From contig JAUNON010000001.1 in the NCBI GenBank assembly GCA_030537145.1, positions 57,577 through 121,576 on the forward strand: a DNA stretch of 64,000 nt. The letters run 5' to 3'. Source of the DNA: Lachnospiraceae bacterium. GTDB lineage: Bacteria > Bacillota > Clostridia > Lachnospirales > Lachnospiraceae. The translations under genes were made by a program, and so were the position numbers. A model generated the notes under the pieces. It worked only from the letters and a program-made list of their open reading frames with translations, was not told where the DNA came from and did not search any database. Position 1 is the stretch's first letter. Every line of letters starts with the position of its first letter. This document shows, piece by piece, positions 25,174 to 34,156 of the stretch.

Positions 25174-27930
25174 ATGAATATAGAAGAAAAGCTTCGCAGA
25201 TATGCACTTATTTTAAAAAAAGGCGGAATAGCCGCTTTTGAATACCGGATTTCGGAGGATCGTCTGCTGGTTTATAATGAGAATCTGGAATTGACAGAGG
25301 ATGTGGAGCATTGCCTGTCTTTTTTGGAAACTGACCCAGAGCTTTATCCGGAGGATCGGAGAAAAGCAGCGGATTTTTTTCAGAGAAGATGTAAGGGCCC
25401 GGTGGAGATCCGCAGGCTGGCGATGGGCAGGAAAGTGATTTGGCAGATGGAGGAATGGCTTCCGGAAGAAGGAGAAGGGGAACAGCCGGAGGTGATTTTC
25501 GGCAGCTTTCGGGATGTAACCATGGAGAAACAGCGAGAGGAGCGCCTGGAAAAGCAGGCAAAGCGGGATGCGCTTACCATGCTGTATAACCAGTATTTTG
25601 GCAAAGAGCTGATCAACGATTATCTGTTAAAGAAGGATCCCTATGCCTCCTGCGGCCTGATGGTGCTGGATATTGATTATTTTAAAAATGTAAACGATAC
25701 ATACGGACATGCGTTTGGGGATCAGGTGCTGAAGGAGCTGGCTCTGCTTTTGAATCGGCTTTTCCAGCCGGACGACATCCGTATGCGGGCCGGCGGAGAT
25801 GAGTTTGTAATATTACTGAAGGATATCAGTCATCCGGCACTGGTAAAAAGAGCGGTGCAGCTTGTAAAGGAGGTGCGCAGGCTCACCTTCCCGGAGAAAG
25901 GCTATGCCATGACCTGCAGTGTAGGGGTCTGCTATCTGTCGGAGAATGTATCCGGTTATACCTATGACCAGCTTTTTCAGGATGCGGACTGGGCATTGTA
26001 TCAGGCAAAGGAAAACGGCCGCAACCGGTATGTTTTTTGTGATGACCTGCGGCGTTTTGCGGCGGGGAGCGAAAAGCCGGTGAACATGAGCGAGGGCATT
26101 GATGCCAGATATATGCGGAATGATATTGTATCCACAGCTTTTGAGATTTTTGAGAAAATGAACAGCTTTGACGCTGCCATGGAGCTGCTGATGAAGGTGG
26201 TGGGCATCCGCCTGCAGCTCAACCGGATTACGGTGATCCGAACGGACATTAAGGGGAAGCGTGCCAGCCGTCAGTACCAGTGGACTTCGGATCACACTCC
26301 GCAAGTGCTGGATACGCCGGGCAGCTTTACGAAGGAGGATTTCCTGACTCTGTTTCACAGCTATGATGACTACGGAACCGTGGTGCTGCAGTATGACGAG
26401 ATGGGACAGTATTCGCCCCAGGCTCAGGCGCTGCTGATACAGGGGGAGGCCAGAACCGTGGTCTATGCGGCGATGTACTGCGAAGGGAAGTACACCGGGG
26501 CGATCTCTTATGTGGCATGCGGGCAGAAACGCATCTGGTCAAAAGAAAACCGCCGTCAGTTTGGAGAACTGACCAAGATCGTATCGGCCCATCTGGCAAA
26601 GAGTGAGGCGATGAATTCAGTCTCTCCGGGAACGATTGTGGCTTCGGAGTATGATCCGCTGACCGGACTTCTATCCTTTTCCAAGTTCCGGGAAGAGGTG
26701 GAGCATCTGATTGTGGGCGGTTATGCCCGGTCACATGTGCTGGTATACAGCGATTTTGAGGATTTCAAATATCTGAATCAGAAATATGGCTACCGTGTGG
26801 GAGATCAGGTCCTGAAGGAGTTTGCCGATTACATTATCGGCACCTTGAGGGATGAGACGAACGTTTATTTTACCAGGGTGGTTTCGGATCAGTTTATTCT
26901 GTTTATGCCCTATCAGCCGAAAGGAAATACGGTAGCGCAGGTGTACAAATTAAATGAAGAATTTGCGCTCCAGCAGTCCCTGCTTTATCCGGATATGCAT
27001 CTTCGTATCCGTACCGGGATTTACTTTGTGGATGCGGACTGCATGAGCGCTTCCGCCGCCATTGATGCGGCTAATTTTGCACGGAAGCAGATCAGGAGGG
27101 ATGCAGCCGTGCCCGTGAAGCTGTACGATGCGAAGCTGCAGCAGAAGCAGAAGCTGGAGAATGAACTGATTACAGGTATGGGCAGCGCCATGAAGGAGGA
27201 GCAGTTCAAGGTATTCCTGCAGCCCCGTTTTTCGCTGGAGAATCATACGGTGGTGGGAGCGGAGGCCCTGGTGCGCCTGCAGCGGCCGGACGGTACGCTG
27301 GTGCCGCCGGATGTCTTTATTCCGCTTTATGAAGAGAACGGGAAGATCGTAGATCTGGATTTCTATGTATTTGAGAAGGTGGCTCAATTTCTGGCGAAAA
27401 ATAACAGGCTGGGAAGGAAGCAGGTGCCCATTTCGGTGAACGCCTCCATCTGTCATGCCGCTGACGAGCGTACGGTGCGGCAGTATCTGGATATTCTGGA
27501 AAAATATGATGTGGATCCGTCACTGACCGAGATCGAATTAACCGAGACGGCCACTGTTTCGGATTATGACAATGTACGGCAGTTGTTCGGCAGCTTCCAG
27601 CGTGTACATATGATGACTGCCATGGATGACTTCGGGGCCGGCTATTCCGTACTGAACACGGTAATAGACATTCCGGTGAATACGGTAAAGATTGACCGGG
27701 GATTTGTAAAGAACTGCGAAAAAAGTGAAAAGGGGATCTATCTTTTGCAGCAGATGGTATCTTTGGTCAAGGGATTGGGATACCATGTGGTCTGCGAGGG
27801 GCTGGAAACAGACAGCCAGGTAGAGCTTCTAAAGCAGGCGGGCTGCGAGGAGGGGCAGGGCTTCTGGTTTGCCCGCCCCATGCCGATGGAAGAATACGAA
27901 AAAATGATGTACCCGGAGGAGAACGCATAA
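25174..27930 (+). CDS. c-di-GMP turnover protein: PAS-like, GGDEF, degenerate GGDEF, EAL
   Basis: 918 residues from the ATG at 25174 (AGAAGGAAAA upstream). Residues 1-~120 are PAS-like. A first GGDEF domain (~125-290) has intact 'DIDYFKNVNDTYGH' and 'AGGDEF' (207-211); the usual RxxD inhibitory site is replaced by QPDD. A GAF-like stretch follows. A second GGDEF-like domain (~495-640) has 'SDQF' where GGDEF should be, so it is probably inactive. The EAL domain (~665-918) keeps 'EALVRL', 'SVNAS', 'EIELTET', 'DDFGAGYS', 'VKIDRGFV' and 'CEGLETDSQ', so phosphodiesterase activity is plausible. No membrane segment is visible, so it is cytosolic. It would make and/or break c-di-GMP. Confidence 0.88.
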   Translation: MNIEEKLRRYALILKKGGIAAFEYRISEDRLLVYNENLELTEDVEHCLSFLETDPELYPEDRRKAADFFQRRCKGPVEIRRLAMGRKVIWQMEEWLPEEGEGEQPEVIFGSFRDVTMEKQREERLEKQAKRDALTMLYNQYFGKELINDYLLKKDPYASCGLMVLDIDYFKNVNDTYGHAFGDQVLKELALLLNRLFQPDDIRMRAGGDEFVILLKDISHPALVKRAVQLVKEVRRLTFPEKGYAMTCSVGVCYLSENVSGYTYDQLFQDADWALYQAKENGRNRYVFCDDLRRFAAGSEKPVNMSEGIDARYMRNDIVSTAFEIFEKMNSFDAAMELLMKVVGIRLQLNRITVIRTDIKGKRASRQYQWTSDHTPQVLDTPGSFTKEDFLTLFHSYDDYGTVVLQYDEMGQYSPQAQALLIQGEARTVVYAAMYCEGKYTGAISYVACGQKRIWSKENRRQFGELTKIVSAHLAKSEAMNSVSPGTIVASEYDPLTGLLSFSKFREEVEHLIVGGYARSHVLVYSDFEDFKYLNQKYGYRVGDQVLKEFADYIIGTLRDETNVYFTRVVSDQFILFMPYQPKGNTVAQVYKLNEEFALQQSLLYPDMHLRIRTGIYFVDADCMSASAAIDAANFARKQIRRDAAVPVKLYDAKLQQKQKLENELITGMGSAMKEEQFKVFLQPRFSLENHTVVGAEALVRLQRPDGTLVPPDVFIPLYEENGKIVDLDFYVFEKVAQFLAKNNRLGRKQVPISVNASICHAADERTVRQYLDILEKYDVDPSLTEIELTETATVSDYDNVRQLFGSFQRVHMMTAMDDFGAGYSVLNTVIDIPVNTVKIDRGFVKNCEKSEKGIYLLQQMVSLVKGLGYHVVCEGLETDSQVELLKQAGCEEGQGFWFARPMPMEEYEKMMYPEENA

Positions 27931-27990
27931 AACTGGTTTTCAAACTGCGGCAAAAGGGAAAAATTGTGAAAAAAACAACATACTATTTGA

Positions 27991-28019
27991 TTGCAGGAAG
28001 CTCCAAAAAAGGGTATAAT
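27991..28019 (+). promoter_or_regulatory. promoter of the folate operon
   Basis: TTGCAG (27991-27996), 17 bases, TATAAT (28014-28019), about 150 bases before folC. The leader shows no known riboswitch. Confidence 0.65.
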
Positions 28020-28166
28020 GTCCGAAAAGGGCAGAGCCAGGGCGCTTTGTCGGAAGGAAAGGCACATCGTTGTCCGGGTGCTCTGTCCAAAATATAAAGA
28101 AATGCCTGCCGGGCGGAAAAACGGCTGCGGCAGGAAAGAAATGGGATTTTCCCAGATAGGAGAAAC

Positions 28167-29465
28167 ATGAATTACAAAGAAGCAAGAGTATATTTGGATC
28201 AGGTATCCAAATACGGAAGTGTACTTGGCTTGGATAATATGAGAGAACTGCTTGACCGGCTTGGCAATCCTCAGAAGGATCTGAAATTTATCCACATTTC
28301 CGGAACCAATGGAAAGGGGTCTGTGCTGGCGTATCTCTCAACGGTTTTGTCTGGTGCGGGATATCGGACCGGAAGGTATCTTTCCCCGACTCTGTTTTCC
28401 TACAGAGAAAAGATACAGGTAGATGGAGAAAAAATTAACAAAGAATCTCTGGCGGCTCATGTGACAGCCATAGCAGAGGCGTCCAGAGATATGCAGGAGA
28501 AAAATGCAGGGACACCAACGATTTTCGAGGTGGAAACAGTTCTTGCATTTTTGTATTTTAAAGAAATGAAGTGCGATATTGTGGTGCTGGAGACGGGCAT
28601 GGGCGGTGCGCTGGATGCAACCAACATCATAGACACCACCGTGCTGGCGGTGATTGCATCCATCAGTATGGATCATATGGAGTTTTTGGGAGACACGCTT
28701 GCGAAGATCGCAGAGCAGAAAGCAGGGATCATTAAGCCGGATATCAGCGTGGTATCCGCCTGCCAGGAGCCGGAGGCGGCGCAGGTGATCCGGAATACCT
28801 GCCGGAGGCAGCGCTGCAGCCTGCAGACGGTGGAGCCAGAGGCGCTTACGCAGATTTGTTACGGATATGAGAGACAGAGCTTTTCCTATAAAAGCTGGAA
28901 AAATATGGAAATCTCGCTGGCAGGAAGCTATCAGGTGATCAATGCGGCATTGGCTCTGGAGGCGGTGGAGGCGCTGCGCAGACTCGGCTATATTCTGCCG
29001 GAGGAGCAGGTGCGGGAAGGATTTGCAAGGACGGAATGGAGAGGCCGCTTTACCGTGATCGGCCGTGATCCGCTGATCGTGATGGACGGCGCTCATAATC
29101 CGGCGGCGGCCCGGACGCTGCGGGATTCGCTGCAGCTTTATTTTCCGGGAAAAACGCTGTATTATATTTTCGGAATGTTTCGGGACAAGGATTATGACGG
29201 GGTCATTGCCCTGACGGCGCCTTTGGCAAAGCATATTATTACGGTGGCAGCACCGGAAAATCCCAGAGCGCTTCCGGCAGAGGAGCTGGCGAAAGCCGTG
29301 GCAAAGGTGAATCCTTCCGTAGAAGCTGCGGACAGCATTGCCCAGGCAGTGAGAAATAGTCTGGATTATGCAGCGGACGGGGATGTAATCGTGATATTTG
29401 GTTCTCTTTCCTATCTGGGAGAGGCGGAAAAGGAAGTAAGATGCGGGGGAAGGCACAATGGATAA
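28167..29465 (+). CDS. folC: folylpolyglutamate synthase / dihydrofolate synthase
   Basis: 432 residues, the usual FolC length. '[18 protein letters not shown]' is the Mur-ligase-like ATP loop, '[18 protein letters not shown]' the conserved folate-binding segment, '[13 protein letters not shown]' and 'DHMEFLG' further blocks, and '[11 protein letters not shown]' lies in the C-terminal domain. It adds glutamate to dihydropteroate and/or folates. AGGAGAAAC precedes the ATG. First gene of the folate operon; overlaps folE by eight bases. Confidence 0.95.
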   Translation: MNYKEARVYLDQVSKYGSVLGLDNMRELLDRLGNPQKDLKFIHISGTNGKGSVLAYLSTVLSGAGYRTGRYLSPTLFSYREKIQVDGEKINKESLAAHVTAIAEASRDMQEKNAGTPTIFEVETVLAFLYFKEMKCDIVVLETGMGGALDATNIIDTTVLAVIASISMDHMEFLGDTLAKIAEQKAGIIKPDISVVSACQEPEAAQVIRNTCRRQRCSLQTVEPEALTQICYGYERQSFSYKSWKNMEISLAGSYQVINAALALEAVEALRRLGYILPEEQVREGFARTEWRGRFTVIGRDPLIVMDGAHNPAAARTLRDSLQLYFPGKTLYYIFGMFRDKDYDGVIALTAPLAKHIITVAAPENPRALPAEELAKAVAKVNPSVEAADSIAQAVRNSLDYAADGDVIVIFGSLSYLGEAEKEVRCGGRHNG

Positions 29466-30015
29466 AGAGAAGATCAGGGAAGGCGTAAAGCTGATATTAG
29501 AAGGAATCGGAGAGGATACCGGGCGGGAGGGTCTGCTGGAGACCCCGGACCGGATCGCAAGAATGTATGAGGAGCTGGCGGCAGGCTATACGGACAGCGC
29601 TGCGGAGCATCTGAGAAAGCGGTTTCATGTGGAGAACAACGATATGGTGATGGAGAAGGATATCCATTTTTATTCCTTCTGCGAGCATCATATGCTTCCG
29701 TTTTACGGAACGGCGGCGATTGCCTATATTCCCAACGGGGAGGTGGTGGGCTTAAGTAAGATGGCCCGAACCGTGGAGGTTTTTGCAAAGCGTTTTCAGC
29801 TTCAGGAGCGTCTGACGGCGCAGATTGCCGATGTGTTTATGGAGGAGTTAAAGCCCCAGGGTGTGATGGTTCTGGTGCAGGCGGAGCATATGTGCATGAC
29901 CATGCGGGGAATAAAGAAGCCCGGGACCAAGACGGTAACGGTAGTGACCCGGGGCGTGTTTGATGAGAACGAAACGCTGCAGAATAAGTTTTTCCGGATG
30001 CTGGAGCAGAGCTGA
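29458..30015 (+). CDS. folE: GTP cyclohydrolase I
   Basis: 185 residues. '[13 protein letters not shown]' supplies zinc and catalytic ligands (Cys, His), '[20 protein letters not shown]' and '[13 protein letters not shown]' complete the FolE signature. It converts GTP to 7,8-dihydroneopterin triphosphate, the first step toward folate. The start overlaps the end of folC, and the HD gene follows 31 bases after the stop. Confidence 0.96.
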   Translation: MDKEKIREGVKLILEGIGEDTGREGLLETPDRIARMYEELAAGYTDSAAEHLRKRFHVENNDMVMEKDIHFYSFCEHHMLPFYGTAAIAYIPNGEVVGLSKMARTVEVFAKRFQLQERLTAQIADVFMEELKPQGVMVLVQAEHMCMTMRGIKKPGTKTVTVVTRGVFDENETLQNKFFRMLEQS

Positions 30016-30046
30016 GCGGACACGGCAGAAGATGGAGAAAATTAGG

Positions 30047-30553
30047 ATGAATAAGGATCAATATAAGGAAATGCCCCGGATCGATGCGATCTGCGCCCAT
30101 CCCGTCTGGCGGGAAAGCGTGAAGCGGACCGCTGCGCTGGAACGGGACCGGATTTTCTGCAGGCATGATACGGCCCATTTTCTGGATGTGGCCCGTCTGG
30201 CGTATATTGAAAACCTGGAGCGGGAGCTGGGGCTGTCCAGAGAGGCGATCTACGCAGCAGCGCTGCTGCATGATATCGGAAGGCACCTGCAGTATGAGCA
30301 GGGGCTTCCCCATGATCAGGGCAGCCGGATGCTGGCGGAGCAGATCCTGCCCGAGTGCGGGTTTTCTCCTGCAGAGCAGGAGGAGATTTTGGATGCCATC
30401 GCAGGGCACCGCGCAAAGAAAACCGGGGAGCTGGACAATCTGGCGGGAGTGATCTACCGGGCCGACAAGCTTTCCAGGATGTGCCTGTTTTGTAAGGCGG
30501 AGCCGGACTGCAACTGGGAAGAAGAGAAAAAAAACAGGAAGATTATAAAATAG
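30047..30553 (+). CDS. HD-domain phosphohydrolase within the folate operon
   Basis: 168 residues from the ATG at 30047 (GGAGAAA six bases upstream; an in-frame ATG at 30032 is possible). The metal-dependent HD superfamily motifs are present in order: 'RHDTAHFLDV' (His), 'LLHDIGRH' (HD), 'GHRAKK' and 'YRADKLSR' (Asp). It sits between folE and folP, exactly where a dihydroneopterin triphosphate phosphatase activity is needed, and no Nudix FolQ gene is visible. That role is an inference from position. Two C-terminal cysteines ('CLFCKAEPDC') may bind metal. Confidence 0.85.
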   Translation: MNKDQYKEMPRIDAICAHPVWRESVKRTAALERDRIFCRHDTAHFLDVARLAYIENLERELGLSREAIYAAALLHDIGRHLQYEQGLPHDQGSRMLAEQILPECGFSPAEQEEILDAIAGHRAKKTGELDNLAGVIYRADKLSRMCLFCKAEPDCNWEEEKKNRKIIK

Positions 30554-30583
30554 TCAGAACGGAAGAAAAGAGGTATTATTGCT

Positions 30584-31396
30584 GTGAAAATCGGAAATCG
30601 TGAATTTGATACAAAAAATGATTGCTATATTATGGGGATCCTGAATGTGACGCCCGATTCCTTTTCCGACGGAGGACGCTGGAACGATCTGGAGCGGGCG
30701 AAGCAGCATACGGCGGATATGATTCAGGAGGGGGCCGCCATTGTGGATATCGGCGGCGAGTCTACCCGCCCGGGCCATGTACAGATCAGCGTGCAGGAGG
30801 AGATCGAACGGGTCGTTCCCATGATCGAAATGGTAAAGAAAAATTTTGACGTTCCCGTGTCCATCGACAGCTACAAAAGCCAGGTGGTGGAGGCGGCGCT
30901 GAAGGCCGGGGCCGACCTGGTGAACGATATCTGGGGACTGAAGTATGACCGTCATGTGGCTGATCTGATCGCAGAATATCAGGTGCCCTGCTGTCTGATG
31001 CACAACCGGGAGAAGGCGGAATACACCGACTTCCTGGACGAGATGTGCCGGGATATGCAGGATTCCGTTGCCATTGCACGGGCGGCGGGGGTGAAGGAGG
31101 AACAGATTATCCTGGATCCCGGCGTAGGCTTCGGAAAAAACTACGAGCATAATTTAATTGCCATACATCATCTGGAGCGCCTGGTGGAGCTGGGATATCC
31201 GGTGCTGCTGGCCACCTCCAGGAAATCGGTGATCGGGCTGACCCTGGATCTGCCTACGGATCAGCGGGTGGAAGGAACTCTGGTTACTACCGTGTTCGGC
31301 GTAGCGAAGCATGCATCCTTTATCCGGGTGCATGACGTGAAAGAAAATATGCGGGCCATCCGCATGACCCAGGCAATTTTGCGGGAGTGTAAGTGA
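30584..31396 (+). CDS. folP: dihydropteroate synthase
   Basis: 270 residues from a GTG at 30584 (AAAAGAGG ten bases upstream). 'IMGILNVTPDSFSDGG' and 'VDIGGESTRPG' bind the pterin pyrophosphate, and 'DPGVGFGK' and 'ATSRKSVIG' are later conserved loops. It joins hydroxymethyl-dihydropterin pyrophosphate to p-aminobenzoate, the sulfonamide target step. The stop nearly abuts the folB-folK gene. Confidence 0.96.
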   Translation: MKIGNREFDTKNDCYIMGILNVTPDSFSDGGRWNDLERAKQHTADMIQEGAAIVDIGGESTRPGHVQISVQEEIERVVPMIEMVKKNFDVPVSIDSYKSQVVEAALKAGADLVNDIWGLKYDRHVADLIAEYQVPCCLMHNREKAEYTDFLDEMCRDMQDSVAIARAAGVKEEQIILDPGVGFGKNYEHNLIAIHHLERLVELGYPVLLATSRKSVIGLTLDLPTDQRVEGTLVTTVFGVAKHASFIRVHDVKENMRAIRMTQAILRECK

Positions 31397-31410
31397 CAGA
31401 AAGGAAAAGG

Positions 31411-32241
31411 ATGGGACAGACGAAGTACGACGAAATTCGAATTGAGAATCTGGAATTTTTCGCCCATCACGGAGTGTTTCCGGAGGAGACACGGCTGGGG
31501 CAGAAGTTTCTGGTTTCTCTGACCATGTATACGAATACCAGAAAGGCCGGGCTTTCGGATGAGCTGGAAGGGTCTACGCATTATGGCGAGGTGAGCCATT
31601 TTATTACTTCTTATATGCAGGAGCATACCTATAAGCTGATCGAGGCTGCCGCAGAGCATCTGGCGGAAGCGATCCTCCTTCAGTATCCGCTGGTGGAGGG
31701 CGTGGAGCTGGAGCTGAAAAAGCCCTGGGCTCCGGTGGGACTGCCGCTGGAAACGGTGTCCGTAAAGATTACCCGCTTCTGGCATACGGCTTATATTGCC
31801 CTGGGCTCCAACCTGGGCGACAAGCAGGCTTATCTGGACGGGGCCCTGCAGGCGCTGAAAGCGGTGCCGGGCTGTGCCGTGGAAAAGGTATCCTCCTATC
31901 TGGTAACGGCGCCTTACGGCGGTGTGGAGCAGGATGATTTCCTGAACGGCGCATTGAAGCTGCGCACGCTTCTGCCGCCTCAGGAGCTGCTGGAGGAGAT
32001 GCATAAGATCGAGCAGGCGGCGCACCGGGAGCGGCTGGTACACTGGGGACCGCGCACGCTGGATCTGGATCTTCTGCTCTATGATGATGAGGTTTTTGAA
32101 ACAGATACCCTGATCGTTCCCCATGTGGAAATGCATCTGCGGGATTTTGTGCTGCGGCCCATGGCGGAGATCGCCCCGAATCTGCGGCATCCCATCCTGC
32201 ACAAGACTATGACCCAGCTTCTTGAGGAGCTGGAGCGTTAA
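31411..32241 (+). CDS. fused dihydroneopterin aldolase / HPPK
   Basis: 276 residues from the ATG at 31411, which has AAGGAAAAGG directly upstream (a GTG at 31393 overlapping folP is the alternative). Residues ~5-115 are FolB ('IRIENLEFFAHHGVFPEE', 'TVSVKITR'); residues ~120-276 are FolK ('YIALGSNLGDKQAYL', 'PYGGVEQDDFLN', 'GPRTLDLDLLLYDD', 'VPHVEMHLRDFVL'). The fusion carries out the aldolase and pyrophosphokinase steps that make the folP substrate. FolB-FolK fusions are known in Firmicutes. Confidence 0.94.
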   Translation: MGQTKYDEIRIENLEFFAHHGVFPEETRLGQKFLVSLTMYTNTRKAGLSDELEGSTHYGEVSHFITSYMQEHTYKLIEAAAEHLAEAILLQYPLVEGVELELKKPWAPVGLPLETVSVKITRFWHTAYIALGSNLGDKQAYLDGALQALKAVPGCAVEKVSSYLVTAPYGGVEQDDFLNGALKLRTLLPPQELLEEMHKIEQAAHRERLVHWGPRTLDLDLLLYDDEVFETDTLIVPHVEMHLRDFVLRPMAEIAPNLRHPILHKTMTQLLEELER

Positions 32242-32298
32242 AAGAAAAAAAGCTGCGCATCATGAAAAATCTTCGGGCAGAGAAAAGAGGAGGCAGGC

Positions 32299-32739
32299 AT
32301 GAGCATGAGGCTGGAAGCCGTCATTCAGGAATTGGAGGAAAAAGGAAGGCTGGGAAAAGAGAGGGAGCATCTGCAGCACGGGACGACTACGGTATTTGAG
32401 CACAGTGTCCATGTGGCATACGTCAGCCTTCGTTTTGCAGAGAAATTTCATATTCGGGTGGATACCCTGGCCCTGCTTCGGGGTGCGCTGCTGCATGACT
32501 ATTTCCTTTATGACTGGCACCGCCCGAATCACGGGCATGGGCTGCATGGCTTTACTCATCCAAGAACGGCGCTGGAGAATGCGTCAAAGGATTTTGTTTT
32601 GACGGAAATCGAAAAAAATATTATTGCCAGGCACATGTTCCCGTTGACATTCCTTCCTCCCACCTGCCGGGAGGCCTGGATCGTGTGCCTGGCAGACAAA
32701 TACTGCGCTTTGCAGGAAACCCTTTTTACAGCCGGATGA
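32299..32739 (+). CDS. small HD-domain hydrolase
   Basis: 146 residues. 'TTVFEHSVHVAYVS' (His), 'ALLHDYFLYDWH' (HD) and 'CLADKYCAL' (Asp) are the HD metal ligands. GAGGAGG lies seven bases before the ATG. It follows folBK by 57 bases on the same strand, so it may be co-transcribed, and it is a distinct family from the HD protein at 30047. Substrate unknown. Its last 14 bases overlap the convergent aldo-keto reductase gene. Confidence 0.78.
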   Translation: MSMRLEAVIQELEEKGRLGKEREHLQHGTTTVFEHSVHVAYVSLRFAEKFHIRVDTLALLRGALLHDYFLYDWHRPNHGHGLHGFTHPRTALENASKDFVLTEIEKNIIARHMFPLTFLPPTCREAWIVCLADKYCALQETLFTAG

Positions 32740-33970
32740 AATGCCGGACCTGCCGGGCAATTTTGTAAATCGGATTTTCCATTTCTTTTTTTACCAGTTC
32801 CAGATTTTCACGGATTGGCAGTCCCTGAGGACAGTGCCTTTCACATTTTCCGCATTTTTTACAGAGTGACGCATTGCAGGGATTTTTTTTCATAGTGGTG
32901 CACATGAAATACTCCCGAAGCCCCTGAAACTTGTTTTCCGTATACTGCAGGTTGTAGCTGCGGAAGCAGGCGGGGATATCCACGCCATGAGGGCAGGGCA
33001 TACAGTAGCCGCAGCCGGTGCAGGGGATTTTCATATTTTCATTGATGCTTTTCTTTACCTGCTCAATGAGACGGAAATCCTCGGAAGTCAGCATGTCAGC
33101 GCGGGCTTTTCCGGCAGAAATGATATTCTCCTTGACCATGGAACGGGAATTCATGCCGGAAAGCACCACCGTAACCTCCGGCTGATCCCAAAGCCAGCGG
33201 AAGGAAATCTCGGCCGGGGTGCGTCCCGTATCCTGAATCTTCTTCTGAGCATCCTGGGGCAGAAGATTCACCAGCCGTCCGCCCCGCAGCGGTTCCATGA
33301 TAATAACGGCAAGTCCCTTTGAAGCGGCATACTGCAGTCCGGTCCGTCCGGCCTGGGTGTGCTCATCGTAATAGTTGTACTGAATCTGGCAGAAATTCCA
33401 GGGATAGGCATCCACAAGCCGGCAGAACATATCCGAGTTTCCGTGGTAGGAAAAACCGATATTGCGGATCTGCCTGTTTTCCAGCTTTTCTGCGATCCAT
33501 TCCTGGATACCCAGGTCTTTCAGCCGTTCCCAGGTGGCGATATCCGTCAGCATATGCATCAGATAGTAATCGATGTAATCGGTCTGAAGGCGTTTCAACT
33601 GCTCTTGAAAGCATTTCTCCAGTGCTTCCCTGGATTTTATCAGATAATGGGGCAGCTTGGTAGCAATATGAACCTGCTCCCGGCAATGATTCTCCGCCAG
33701 AATCCTGCCCAGGCATTCTTCGCTTCCGGGGTAGATATAAGCGGTATCAAAATAATTGACACCGTGGCGGATGGCCAGCATCACTTCCTTTTCCGCCTTT
33801 TCATAGATGATTTTTCCGTATCTTTTCGTAAAACGCATACAGCCATAGCCAAGGATAGATAAGGACGTTCCCTTCTGATCCGGGCGGTACTGCATGTGGA
33901 TTTTTCGTTTCTTGGTGCCGGAGGCTTCCGGCGCAGCTTCCTGAGAAGCCTGCAATTTAATTTCTTTCAT
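32726..33970 (-). CDS. aldo-keto reductase with C-terminal ferredoxin clusters
   Basis: 414 residues. The AKR barrel has 'LGYGCMRF', 'YFDTAYIYPGSE' (Asp and Tyr of the tetrad), 'ATKLPH' (Lys) and 'YYLMHML' (His). The last ~110 residues carry cysteine groups 'CTGCGYCMPCP' and 'CKKCGKCERHCPQG', for two Fe-S clusters. This is a common anaerobe family of predicted oxidoreductases; substrate unknown. A 25-residue charged leader precedes the barrel. It is transcribed against the folate operon and in the same direction as the M18 gene upstream. Confidence 0.9.
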   Translation of the reverse strand: MKEIKLQASQEAAPEASGTKKRKIHMQYRPDQKGTSLSILGYGCMRFTKRYGKIIYEKAEKEVMLAIRHGVNYFDTAYIYPGSEECLGRILAENHCREQVHIATKLPHYLIKSREALEKCFQEQLKRLQTDYIDYYLMHMLTDIATWERLKDLGIQEWIAEKLENRQIRNIGFSYHGNSDMFCRLVDAYPWNFCQIQYNYYDEHTQAGRTGLQYAASKGLAVIIMEPLRGGRLVNLLPQDAQKKIQDTGRTPAEISFRWLWDQPEVTVVLSGMNSRSMVKENIISAGKARADMLTSEDFRLIEQVKKSINENMKIPCTGCGYCMPCPHGVDIPACFRSYNLQYTENKFQGLREYFMCTTMKKNPCNASLCKKCGKCERHCPQGLPIRENLELVKKEMENPIYKIARQVRHFIRL

Positions 33971-34156
33971 GGTAGGAAGGTCCTTTCTGATTTTTCATGT
34001 TCTGATCTGCCGGTCTGAGCATTCGCTGCGCCGTCTATTGGATTTTTCTTTGCAGACATATCGGTTTTCCTTGACACTCAAATCCTCACGGGAAATGTCT
34101 GCCGTGTGCTTCCTGGGCGGGCCGGCCGTGACAACAGGGATGCAGGAGTGGGGTAA

